Positions 42,757 through 51,256 of a stretch of 64,000 nucleotides of DNA are shown here, piece after piece. Each line of letters begins with the position of its first letter. Positions within the stretch are counted from its first letter, which is position 1. The DNA lies in contig OX638353.1 of assembly GCA_951813255.1 (NCBI GenBank), positions 1,736,001 to 1,800,000 on the forward strand, given 5' to 3'. The DNA is from an uncultured Dehalococcoidia bacterium (GTDB lineage: Bacteria; Chloroflexota; Dehalococcoidia; Lucifugimonadales; JAAXIE01). The notes below the pieces were generated by a model. It searched no databases and had not been told where the DNA came from. It saw only the letters and a program-made list of their open reading frames with translations. The translations under genes were made by a program, and so were the position numbers.

Positions 42757-42871
42757 CGAGTTCCTCCCATAGTGCGATCAGGTTGTCGGGGTGCTTCTTG
42801 GAGCGGTCCCGGGGCACGTCCGCCGGGCCCGGCAGGGACCATTGGGTCGTATGGACATCAACCCCCATCAT
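42662..42871 (-). CDS. Small hypothetical protein of the PRTRC-like cassette
   Basis: 69 residues, beginning MMGVDVHTTQWSL, with AGGAGG-like AAAACGATG context after the upstream stop. The middle HPDNLIALWEELDGQTEYP has a protein-like, amphipathic composition and the end, VAHAMAVSEGRRGYR, is polar. I recognise no family. It overlaps the start of the 281-residue protein's stop by 14 bases and the nominal start of the JAMM gene. Confidence 0.5.
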   Translation of the reverse strand: MMGVDVHTTQWSLPGPADVPRDRSKKHPDNLIALWEELDGQTEYPVEDLVPQCTVAHAMAVSEGRRGYR

Positions 42872-43703
42872 CGTTTTCCTCCTTTTCTCGTTCCTGATTG
42901 GGAAGCAGCCTCAGGATGAAGTCGAGCATCTGGGCGAAACGGCCGGGCAGGTCCTCCTCCAGCCAGCCGGCCAGTTCCCCCACCGAGTCCATGAGGGCGC
43001 TGGCCCGTCCCCACTCCTCGGTGGCCTCCCGGATGATTTCGTCCTCCCAGGGGTCGGCGAACCCGTCGTAGTTCCCGTCCTCGTAGCAGTCGTCCAAAAA
43101 GAAGTTGCCGGTCTCGCCTCGTGCCCAGGAGGCGGCGTGGGCCGCCCCTCGAACCCGGTCTCCAGCAGAGCCCAGGTGAGGGTTTCGAGGGATATGCCCC
43201 CTTGAGGGATTCTGAGCAGTGTCTGCTGCGGGATGCGGGCGGAGGCCGATTTCCAGCCAGGCCACCCTGAGCCCGTCGGTTCCCATGTAGTGGGCATCGG
43301 GGGAGTCGGCCAGCAGGACCAGGGCCGATAGCCCCTCGCGGTAGCCGTCCCACATCTCGTGGAGGCCGTCGCAGCCGAAGCCCATCAGTTCGTAGGGGAT
43401 CCCCCTGCGCAGCCAGGTCCAGGGGGGCTCGTCCCCCTCCTCCATATGGAAGTCGAAGAAGGGGCCGTAGAGGGGGAAATGGCGCTCCTCGAAGAGCCGT
43501 ACGAAGCCCTCCACCCTCTCACGTGTGTCCGGGGCTGAAAGCACCGCCTCACCCTCTTGGGGAAACAGTCGGCGCACCGGCCCCGCGAACCAGGCATAGT
43601 CGTCGGCGTAGCCGACCAGCGTGACCAGCTCCCGCAGCGACGGCGGACGCCGCAGGAGCAGTCTTGCCAGCCCGCTCAGCCGTGGCGGGGAAACAGCTTC
43701 CAT
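42858..43703 (-). CDS. Unknown 281-residue protein between Ubl and JAMM genes
   Basis: Acidic, Trp/Tyr-rich protein: LRELVTLVGYADDYAWFAGP, HFPLYGPFFDFHMEEGDEPP, LMGFGCDGLHEMWDGY, then DDCYEDGNYDGFADPWEDE. Residues of about 155-200 are Arg/Ala-rich and atypical, and another frame there (LRIPQGGISLETLTWALLETG) looks more protein-like, so two compensating indels near 43240 and 43130 are possible. No family recognised. It occupies the position where an E2-like protein (PRTRC B) might be expected, but I see no E2 motif; a role in the conjugation pathway is only positional. Confidence 0.6.
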   Translation of the reverse strand: MEAVSPPRLSGLARLLLRRPPSLRELVTLVGYADDYAWFAGPVRRLFPQEGEAVLSAPDTRERVEGFVRLFEERHFPLYGPFFDFHMEEGDEPPWTWLRRGIPYELMGFGCDGLHEMWDGYREGLSALVLLADSPDAHYMGTDGLRVAWLEIGLRPHPAADTAQNPSRGHIPRNPHLGSAGDRVRGAAHAASWARGETGNFFLDDCYEDGNYDGFADPWEDEIIREATEEWGRASALMDSVGELAGWLEEDLPGRFAQMLDFILRLLPNQEREKEENDDGG

Positions 43704-43906
43704 CGCATCGCCTCCGACAGGGCCTCGTGGATGCGGCGTAGTCCTGGCCCTTGGGCGCAGGCCAGCTCCACCTCGTGCTGCCGGGCGGCCTCGGCATCCA
43801 GGTCAAGGGAGCCGTCGGGCCATGTGAGGTCCGCCGTGAGCTCGATGATGCTGAGGCGTGCGGGCGGGGTTGACGCCAGCAGACCGGCCAGCGTTTGATT
43901 GTCCAT
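43676..43906 (-). CDS. Small hypothetical protein of the PRTRC-like cassette
   Basis: 76 residues: LLASTPPARLSIIELTADLTWPDG, then AARQHEVELACAQGPGLRRIHEAL. Mixed strand and helix, no Cys pairs, no membrane segment. Starts 12 bases after the Ubl stop and overlaps the next gene by 28 bases, which suggests tight translational coupling. GGAGGGGG precedes the ATG at 43906. Family unknown. Confidence 0.6.
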   Translation of the reverse strand: MDNQTLAGLLASTPPARLSIIELTADLTWPDGSLDLDAEAARQHEVELACAQGPGLRRIHEALSEAMRWKLFPRHG

Positions 43907-43918
43907 CGGACCCCCTCC

Positions 43919-44124
43919 TCAGTTCCGGGCGTGGGTGAAGGCGCCCTTGGTGCCCACCCGCCGCTGGAACTCATAGATGGTGTCGTCGCCCCGCTTCGTC
44001 TCCTTCACCGAGGCGTTGGCAATCTCCCCGTAGAAGTCGGCGAGGGTGCTCTTGACCTGCTCCACGCTCATCTGGGGGCGGGGTCGGGAAACTCCCGGTC
44101 GTCGTAGACGAATATGCGTGCCAT
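43919..44124 (-). pseudogene. PRTRC protein C (ubiquitin-like, Prok_Ub) with a one-base frameshift
   Basis: The ATG at 44124 has AAGGAG seven bases upstream and begins MARIFVYDDREFPDPAP, the family's N-terminus. It then hits TGA. In the neighbouring frame the rest follows: MSVEQVKSTLADFYGEIANA, VKETKRGDDTIYEFQRRVG, TKGAFTHARN. One extra C in the run at 44074-44078 restores a single protein of about 68 residues, the family's normal length. PRTRC C belongs to the beta-grasp Prok_Ub family. The frameshift either inactivates the gene or is a sequence error. Confidence 0.82.
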
Positions 44125-44172
44125 GTTTCATCTCCTTGTGATGGTTGGTGTTTAGCTGCATTGCCACCTGCG

Positions 44173-44204
44173 GGAAGGCCGTCGCCCCTTTGCGGCGGCC
44201 TTCC
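44173..44204 (-). terminator. Hairpin between helicase and Ubl genes
   Basis: Thirteen-base stem (GGAAGGCCGTCGC at 44173-44185 with 44192-44204, one G-T pair) and a six-base loop. There is no T run on the minus strand, so it may be a weak terminator or an mRNA processing/stability element at the operon's internal boundary. Confidence 0.5.
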
Positions 44205-44218
44205 GGTGTCCGTGCGGT

Positions 44219-46575
44219 CTAGCGTCCGGCGCCGACCGGCTCTGTCTCCTCTGCCTGCTCCATGCTCATCGCCCACTCGAACATGGAGAGGGTTGCGGGC
44301 TGCTTCCCCCTGTTATTCGGCTTCACCGGCTCATCGGACATGAACTCGGCCCAGGAGAACAGCGACTGCTGGGGCTCCTAGGCCTCGCCGTCGTGGTGGT
44401 GGCCGTTGCCGCTGGCATGCCCGTTGACCGGCGCCGACTCGACCTTAGGCCCGATGCCGAACACGTCGTCGTGCCCGTTGCCGTTGACCCCGATGGTCTC
44501 CGGTTCCACCCCGTATCCAGTACGGGGCAGGCTCTCCACGTCCTTCCAATCGTCATCCATCAGCAACTCCTCGCCCTCTGACTCGGCGTCCCGTGCTTGG
44601 GCGAACACCGCCTCCACAGACTCGGCATCATCGGCGTCGCCGTTCACGATCTTCCGGGGCCAGGGCCAGCATCAGGTCGTCCCCGTCGTCGCCGTAGGCC
44701 GAGAGGCCGTCCTCCGGCAGTTCTCCCTCCACCGCCAGGGAGGACTGAAGCTTCTTGGCCACCAGCTTCAGGGCATCGGCCTGCAGGGTGTTCCGGTAGG
44801 CCATGAAGACCACCTTCACCGGCCGGGTCTGGCCGATGCGCCATGACCGGCAGGACGCCTGCCTCATGACGTAGACGGAGTAGTCCGTCTCAAACCAGAC
44901 GATGGTGGGGAAGTCCACCAGGTCCAGGCCCGTCTGCACCAGCCGGGGGGTGGCAGATGAGCACGTCCATGCCCTCCTTCACCTCGTCCGCCACCCAGGC
45001 CTCGCGCCTCTCCGGGGAACTGCCTCGGCCTTCATCACAGCCACCCGGTAGCCGTGCTGGCCGAGGAACTCCTCCATCCGCTCCGTGATGTCCCGCGTAC
45101 CGGTGTGGGTGGCGTAGACCAGCACCCGCCTACCCCGCTTTCCTCTCCTCCGACACCAGGTCCAAAAGGGCCTTCTCCTTGGGGTAGAGCCTGTCCCCGT
45201 CCAGCGGGGGCACCTGCACCAGCAGGTCCTGGGTGCCGGGGTCAAAGACCGTCTCCCCGCGGGTGCAGCCATCGGGGTAGGCCAACAGGGTCTGGAGGTA
45301 GGTGGCCAGAAGTCTCTTTGAGCCCTTGGAGAGGGCATCGGCCAAGGCCTCCCTCAGCTTCTCGAACACGTGGTTGTGGGCCGAGCGCTGGGAGTAGCCC
45401 GTGTGGTCCTGTTCCGCGTCCAGCCCTGATAGCATCACCTGCTCCTCGTACGGAGGAAGCCCCAAGGCCACGTCGGAGAGCCTGAGAAACACCGAGTTCC
45501 CGATGAGGTGGAAGAGGGCCGAGGGGGCTAGGCCGGGCCTCTCCCGTGTTGTCTTGCGATAGCTCCTGCGTCGGGAGTGGCGCCCGTCCTCGTCGAAGCC
45601 GTCGTCCCCGTGATTGATGGTGTGCTCCAGAAAGCCGTAGCGGGTGACCCGCGGTGCTCCTCGGCCCTCCCGAACTCCGTCCTGATCTCCGGCGAGAACC
45701 GGTAGGGGAGGTGGAAGAGGGTGGAGGAGTACCCGCCAAGGAGGGTGCCCGTGAGAGTCAGCGACTTGCCGCAGGCATCGGCCAGCACTCCCGCTGCGAT
45801 GCCCTGGGCCGATCCCCTGCCCTTGTACTCATGCACCTCGTCGCCGATGAGCAGGTCGAAGAAGCCCTTCATCCGGTTCTTCACGTAGTCGGCCAGAGGG
45901 TAGCGACGGGGGCCGGAGTGGTCGGCCTGCCACAGGGCCTCCCCGCACCCCTCGCAGGTGCGTTTGCGCCGCGACATCTCTCCATGGGTCAGTGGCACCC
46001 CGTCCCTGTCCACCACCTGGGCATTGCATGAGGGGCAGCAGGGCACCTTGAATGGGTCCCCAGTCTCCTCGTCCCGCGCCAGCCTGCCCCAGCCCCTGGC
46101 CCAACGCTGCACCACGGCGGGCAGCCAGCGGTAGGAGAGCTTGGCCCGCCCACGGGACATGACGGCGAAGAGGGGGCCGTGGCCCTGGTGGAGCCTGACG
46201 CGCTCCAGATCGGTGATGGAGGAGACGATGACGGCGCGGGCGTAGGGGATGGACTCCTCCACCTCCCGCTTCCACTTGCGGGTGAGGTGTGGCGGGCAGA
46301 GGACCAGCACCCTCTTGAAGCCCGCCATGTGGGCTGCTGCCGTGGCGATGAAGGTCTTGCCCGTGCCCATCTCCCCCACCACGGTGGTGCCCTGGTGGGC
46401 TTCCAAGGAGAGGGCTGTGCCGCGTATGGCGTCCCGCTGCGCCCCCCAGCGGGGAGCGGAGCAGCTTGGGCAGCGGGTGGGCGTTCTCCGAAGGGCGATA
46501 GACGGGCGGGTAGGACTCCACCACCCTCTTGGCGATGGCGTCCCTCTAGGTGTCGATGAATTCTGCCAGGTCCAA
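44219..46575 (-). pseudogene. SNF2/DEAD-type superfamily 2 helicase, broken by two amber codons and about six frameshifts
   Basis: Start TTG 46575 after AAGGAG. Joined frames give about 785 residues: Walker A in VVGEMGTGKTF, a C4 zinc finger (CCPSCNAQ, CEGCG), DEVHEYK, LTLTGTLLGGYSS (motif III), the C-terminal helicase part RVLVYATHTGTRDI, LICHP and motif VI RSWRIGQTRPV. The end after an in-frame TAG at 44378-44380 still reads coherently (LFSWAEFMSDEP, SLSMFEWAMSMEQ). Lesions: TAG at 46546-46548; shifts near 46445, 45650, 45140, 45020, 44947, 44655. It probably once served replication or mobilisation of the element. Confidence 0.85.
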
Positions 46576-46751
46576 TGGGGTGTTCTCCTTCCTTCTCATT
46601 ACGAGTGAGAGGACGCCTCGGACCCGGCCCGCACAGCATCCCCCGTGGGGACGCCTGCGTGGTTGCCGAGCCGTGGAGGCGTCCCCCATTGGGTCTGTGC
46701 GTTGTTAGCTACTCGCTATGCTGTACTTCTTCTGTCTCCCTGATGAACGGC

Positions 46752-47078
46752 CTAGGCTGCAATGTCCGTGATCTCGCCGTCGTCGAGGTTGATGGTCGTC
46801 ACGGTGGCCTTGAGCCTCTCGCGGTACACCTCGGCCCGCTCCGTCTCCTCCACCAGCACCATCTCCTTGGAGGTACGCCCCTTGACCAAAATGCGCCGCC
46901 CTTCGGCCTCCAGCACCAGATTGTCGAGGAAGCCGGCCTGAAGACCGCCCCGTGTACACGACTGGGGGACGGTCTCAGAGGGTTGCACACCGGCACCAAG
47001 AACGGCCGCTACCTCATCTACGACGCCTACGACTGGGACGGGGCCCAGGAGCACAAAGTGCTGCATGAGGCCGACCAT
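46752..47078 (-). CDS. Hypothetical protein or fragment
   Basis: The C-terminal 60 residues (LDNLVLEAEGRRILVKGRTS, EMVLVEETERAEVYRERLKA, TTINLDDGEITDIAA) have clear coding composition. The N-terminal part from 47078 does not: it overlaps the end of the next broken gene and its reverse strand also looks protein-like. The true start is uncertain and the gene is likely truncated. No family recognised. Confidence 0.4.
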   Translation of the reverse strand: MVGLMQHFVLLGPVPVVGVVDEVAAVLGAGVQPSETVPQSCTRGGLQAGFLDNLVLEAEGRRILVKGRTSKEMVLVEETERAEVYRERLKATVTTINLDDGEITDIAA

Positions 47079-47406
47079 ATCTCATCATCAATGGTGCGGA
47101 AAGGGTGTCCTTCTGCCTGATTATTGCGGAAATTGTCATACACCTTGTACAGAATGGCCTCCCTGACCACTTACTCAGAAGGGCATCACGCTCAGCACGG
47201 GTAGCTATGACCACTTCCTCTGCCGATATGGGGCTTGTTGGCTCCTGCTCACCGTTGCTATAGGTATAAATTCTACGAGGGTCGCCATTATCATCCGTAA
47301 AAGATAGGGTGCCATCATCGACATCAAATGCGACTGCCCCTAGGACAAACCCGACAGCCAAAGCCAGCACTGTACTTAGGATCAGCCATGGGCCCCAAAG
47401 AGGCAC
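47027..47406 (-). pseudogene. Frameshifted small membrane protein
   Basis: Begins with one membrane helix (LWGPWLILSTVLALAVGFVLG), then FDVDDGTLSFTDDNGDPRRI and SAEEVVIATRAERDALLSK. After a missing G near 47170 it continues in another frame as VVREAILYKVYDNFRNNQ, EGHPFRTIDDEIWS and stops at 47027. Restored length is about 126 residues. Topology: short cytosolic start, one helix, external polar domain. Family unknown. Confidence 0.5.
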
Positions 47407-47800
47407 CGGGGGCGTTCCCCTTCTAGGGCCTCCTTGGTCGTTGACTCACCAAGGTGTGGGAGGCGGCCACAGCCGTCTCAATAGGGAGAAGGACGGAGGA
47501 GGTCGTGGGCAGGAGCCAAGATCGTCTCCCACAGCTCCTGAACTCCCGAGAAGGCAGGTGCCCAAGATGCCAAGATACATGCTCTCGGTATGGCCTGCCT
47601 TATCGTCCTTCTCCAATGGACTGCTTGTGAAGGCACGAAGTCTGAGGCTCACTACACTCATGAGTCCATTGTGGTCGAGGACATCTCCGACTACCTTCAG
47701 ACGTTCCTCTACCCTGATCTGAGAATCCTTTACGGACTCCTCACCTACTCCCAAGGACTGGAGCAGCTGGGCGGAGGAGATAGAGGAGAGCTGGAAGACG

Positions 47801-48031
47801 ATGGAACTGTTGGATGAGGAGACTAGTAGACGGCTGGCCGAGGAGATGGGGATAGATGAGGACCAGTTACAGGGAGTCCAGTGGGGAGTATACATACGGG
47901 GAGTGCCGATAACCCATCCTCACCCTGAGGCGAGGGATCACGCCTACACGCTAAGCGAGGTCTGCGGGATCATCCTAGACGCCGGATACGGGCTTCGGGG
48001 TGAGGATGGAGAGCTGATATGCGAACCATAG
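47801..48031 (+). CDS. Small hypothetical protein, possibly the 3' part of a broken gene
   Basis: 76 residues: DEETSRRLAEEMGIDEDQLQ, GVQWGVYIRGVPITHPHPEA, LSEVCGIILDAGYGLRGEDG. The same frame is already protein-like upstream (KDWSSWAEEIEESWKTMELL) back to about 47730, and before that a different frame (ESIVVEDISDYLQTFLYPDL) takes over. I infer a longer plus-strand gene with a frameshift near 47725. No family recognised. Confidence 0.45.
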   Translation: MELLDEETSRRLAEEMGIDEDQLQGVQWGVYIRGVPITHPHPEARDHAYTLSEVCGIILDAGYGLRGEDGELICEP

Positions 48032-48089
48032 TTGACTGTCCTTGAGCGCACACTCCGTCAGACCCTCCATGTCCCCCGGCTCCGCCCGG

Positions 48090-48600
48090 GACCCTTCCTC
48101 TCAGCCTGTTGCCATTCGGCACCAATCGGTACGGTTTGTGCAGGTTCCTCAATTCCGCCGGTATGCTGCCATTCAGCGGTCGTCAAATAGATAAAGCGGG
48201 TCATCTGAGACAGGCCGCCCAACTCCGGAGGTATCTTTCCGGTCAGTCCAGACGGATTGAAGTTACAGCCTGACTACAGGTTCAGAACGAATCTCAGACT
48301 GAACATTTGACGGACTCAATCGACACGGAACACTGAAGTACTCGTGGGGGTGGTCGGTTTGGGTCCATTCAAGCCAGGTCAGATTGTTAGACAGAGCGTG
48401 GCCACAACAGCCTGCCGGAAAGGTGGGGGCGCTGTGACCAAAGGTGGCGCGCGACCGGGTGAGCGCACCAAGGTCGGAAAGGCCTTCTGGAGTTGAGCTA
48501 GACGACCCGGGGACGGACGAGTGGTCTCCCCCATGACTGGTTCGATCCCTGTCAACTGAGCCCACATGTACTGAATTGGGAATGTCCGATGGTGGGTCCT
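48090..48600 (-). pseudogene. Degraded leucine-rich-repeat gene
   Basis: Short LRR pieces in several minus-strand frames: PEGLSDLGAL and LSNNLTWLEWTQTD near 48350-48500, then GLTGKIPPELGGLSQMTR near 48195-48260 and PLNGSIPAELRNLHKP near 48125-48180. Stops and shifts separate them. The motif style (GxIPxELxxL) is that of the intact LRR protein at 25365-29576. No complete domain survives. Confidence 0.6.
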
Positions 48601-48639
48601 AATGTAGGGTAAGCAGGTTGAGAACCCCGGCCTTGTCCC

Positions 48640-48677
48640 ACGATCCTCCGGCCCACCGGGTTGGAGGATCGTTCTTT
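48640..48677. other. Hairpin, possible terminator
   Basis: ACGATCCTCC (48640-48649) pairs perfectly with GGAGGATCGT (48663-48672) across a 13-base loop; TCTTT follows on the plus strand. The surrounding 300 bases (48600-48900) hold no gene I would call. Confidence 0.45.
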
Positions 48678-48899
48678 GTAAGGCAAGACCTGCACAGCCC
48701 GCCATCTTCAACTCTGCCACTACGCCCCAACACCAAGCCCCATTATCTTCGTTGTACTCCTGTGAGCCAAGTGGAATCCGGGGGCGTGATGATGGGCTGG
48801 GCCGGTATCGAAGACTTCCCATGCCTCGAAGAACCGTGACATCCACGCCTCATCTTGTTGGAGGACTCCAAGGGCTGAATAGGCTCAATCCAGTCTTCG

Positions 48900-49597
48900 T
48901 CAGCTCAATATCCATAGCATTTGGAAATGTCTCCATCTGCGGCTCCTTAAGACCCACGCCAGCCTGTACTCCTGTTGATTGCTGTACCTCCTATTCTTCT
49001 GGAACCACCGCGTAAGCAGCTTCATATCATCCAGAGAGTCGAGTTCGACGGCTGGCGGGGTCGTGTCGTAAGGGTATGCCACCCAGCCCATCGGGCGAAT
49101 GATCTGGTGCTCGGATATCATATTCAGCGCCATCCACCGTTTGATCCCACACTCGATCTCAAACTGCAGGCATGCACATCTCTCGTCACAGTCCACACGT
49201 CGTACCGCTCAGGTAACGCTGCCCGCAGGACATCCCAACCACGCTTTGCGCTGGGTTTCCCTTGATAGGCAGAGAACAAGGGACTGTCGTTGAGTCCTGA
49301 ATCCTCCACGTAGAGCTCCTCTCGCACCTCGCGCCGCTCCTCTGTCATTAGACCTTCTACTTCTATCGCCCGCTCGTCGGGTCCCATTTGTACGGACATG
49401 TCCATGGGCGGGTCATCGAAATCGCTTCCGCCGAGTCTGGTCACCGATGCGGGCACGCTGACGCGAATTTCCCCCTCCCCCTCGTCTCCCATTCCATCCT
49501 CATCTCCAATTGTCCGGTACCACCTTACCTTGCTTAGCTGTAAACCGCCTGTAACGTGGGGGGCGTATCGCCTCTCCCACCCGCGAATCAACTCCAT
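48900..49597 (-). pseudogene. Frame-disrupted gene of an unknown family, copy 2
   Basis: The ATG at 49597 has GGAGG eight bases upstream. First part: RGWERRYAPHVTGGLQLSKV, VEGLMTEERREVREELYVED, WDVLRAALPERYDVWTVTRD. After a missing C near 49172 it continues in another frame as LQFEIECGIKRWMALNMISE, GWVAYPYDTTPPAVEL, RWFQKNRRYSNQQEYRLAW. It is a longer relative of copy 1 at 24221-24752. Restored length is about 230 residues. The family is unknown to me; no catalytic motif is evident. Confidence 0.65.
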
Positions 49598-49701
49598 TTC
49601 AAATTCCTCCAAAAGGAAAGGTCAGCCGCCGAACCTTGACGTCTCCATCGTCCTCACGGCCCCGGATTACACTTCATGTATATCAGGACCGGAGGTGTTC
49701 C

Positions 49702-49925
49702 CTGACATTTGAGCGTCTAAGTCTCCTCAGCTGCAGGCAGATAACCGAGGCAACCGGGATTTCCCGCTCCACCATTTATCGGCTCTTGCAGACGGTGCCT
49801 TTCCCAAGCCCATACCCATCGGGCCCCGTGCCAGGCGTTGGCCGAAATCCGCCATCACAGCGTGGATCGCGGAACGCATGGCCGCAAACGACGAGAAGGA
49901 TGGCTTGGGGTCGACCGACCCTTGA
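49702..49925 (+). pseudogene. AlpA-type excisionase/regulator with a one-base frameshift
   Basis: CRQITEATGISRSTIYRLLQ is the MerR-like helix-turn-helix of AlpA regulators. One base short near 49793 shifts the frame; the rest (FPKPIPIGPRARRWPKSAIT, AWIAERMAANDEKD) is typical AlpA. GGAGG lies at 49691-49695; the start is not an ATG (CTG at 49702 fits the spacing). AlpA proteins control excision by P4-type integrases, and such an integrase gene lies directly alongside on the other strand. Confidence 0.7.
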
Positions 49926-50092
49926 CCCTCATTCCGTCTCAGCGCGAGTGGGACCAGGGGTGGCGACCACCGAAATCTGAGACGGGCGTGTCAAGACTCT
50001 GAGCGACATCAGGCAAGGATCAACGACTCTCGATTACCGCCTTAACCGGATGATCACGGTGCTGATACCGGGCGAGGCACTATGGAACCACC

Positions 50093-51256
50093 CTATGGGG
50101 TTTTGGTCACGTAGCCGGCCCATTTCTGCATCACCTCCCGACGCCGTTCCAGCAGGTCGGACCTCGCATAGGCCGCCTCAACCTGATTCTCCACGACATG
50201 GGCCAGACACGCTTCCGTCACTTCTCGCGCCACGCCGGAATCGCCGCACCAGTCGCGAAAGCTGGACCGGAAACCGTGGGGGGACAGCGCCTATGTTTTC
50301 TCTCGCAGCAGCTTGGAAAGGGTGTTGTCGGTAAGCTGTCGGCCCGTCACGGACGGGAACAACAAGCCTTCACCATCGCTCAACTCCCGCGCCTCGGCGA
50401 GCACTTCCAGCGCTCTATCGGATAGGGAACCCGGTGCTCTGTCCCCGCCTTCATGCGTTCCTCTGGCACCGTCCACGTCGCGCTCTCAGGGTCCACCTCA
50501 CCCCACTTTGCCCCGCGTACTTCACCCGAACGGCAGGCCGTCAATGCCACAAACTCAAGGGCCAGCTTGGTGGATACCCAAGCGTTCGTATTACGGATGG
50601 CGCACAGGGCCCCGGCAACGTCACCATGATCCTGCGCCCGTTGGTGTTCCCTCTTGCTGCCGTTCCTGGGCAGGGCGGCTCCGATGGCGTCACCGGCTGG
50701 ATCGTCGTCCCGGTACCCTGCACGACGGCCCACTTCATCACGGCGCTCAGGCGCTGGCGCACCCGTCGCGCCGTCCCTCTTGTCGTTCCAGATCGGAATC
50801 AGCACGGCCATGACGTCAGCGGTCGTTATCCGGTCCACCGGCTTGCTCCCCAAGCTTGGCATGGCGTAGGCGTCAAGGCTGGCCCGCCATTGGGCCGCCG
50901 ACTTGCCCCCGTCCTTCCAGTTGGCGGCGTGAAGGGCTATTCACCTTGTCCGCAGCCTCCCGGAGTGTGGGGAGGCTGGTGACGCCCTGGCGCGGGTCGT
51001 GCCCTTGGGCCACGAGACGCGCATTGGCCAGCGCCTTGGCCCTGCCATCGGACACCGTGACAACCGGATAGGCCCCAAGGCCCATGTTGAAGGGCTGGCC
51101 CCCGATCCGTACCCTCTGGTACCAGGACTTGAGCGGACGCCCCGCCCCCATCTTCACCAGAGGAGTAAGGCCATGTTCGCCCCTGCCGTCACCGTAGGCT
51201 CCGGCGTCCTTGACCGTCTTTACAAAAGCTGCAGATAACTGCCGCGGGCGTATCAT
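50093..51256 (-). pseudogene. P4-type tyrosine integrase, broken by several frameshifts
   Basis: The ATG at 51256 opens a DUF4102-type arm-binding domain (WYQRVRIGGQPFNMGLGAYP, VSDGRAKALANARLVAQGHD). Other frames continue the core-binding domain (WKDGGKSAAQWRASLDAYAM) and the catalytic domain: Arg in ALTACRSGEVRGAKW, HGFRSSFRDW, the His in CLAHVVEN and the Tyr in EAAYARSDLLERR, ending VTKTP at 50093. Shifts lie near 50945, 50765, 50715, 50430 and 50285-50300. Catalytic residues are all encoded, so decay is recent. It marks the right end of the element. Confidence 0.85.

Noticed and set aside
46960..47120. Plus-strand reading with protein-like content (GRYLIYDAYDWDGAQEHK)
   Set aside because: It has no start, is short, and lies antisense to two minus-strand coding remnants that fit the local gene direction better.
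44219..50400. Genetic recoding of TAG in the element
   Set aside because: TAG is used as an ordinary stop by many genes in the window, including at the end of the cassette (40299) and the integrase itself; the integrase TAG near 50290 disappears if two adjacent indels are corrected. Decay or error is simpler.
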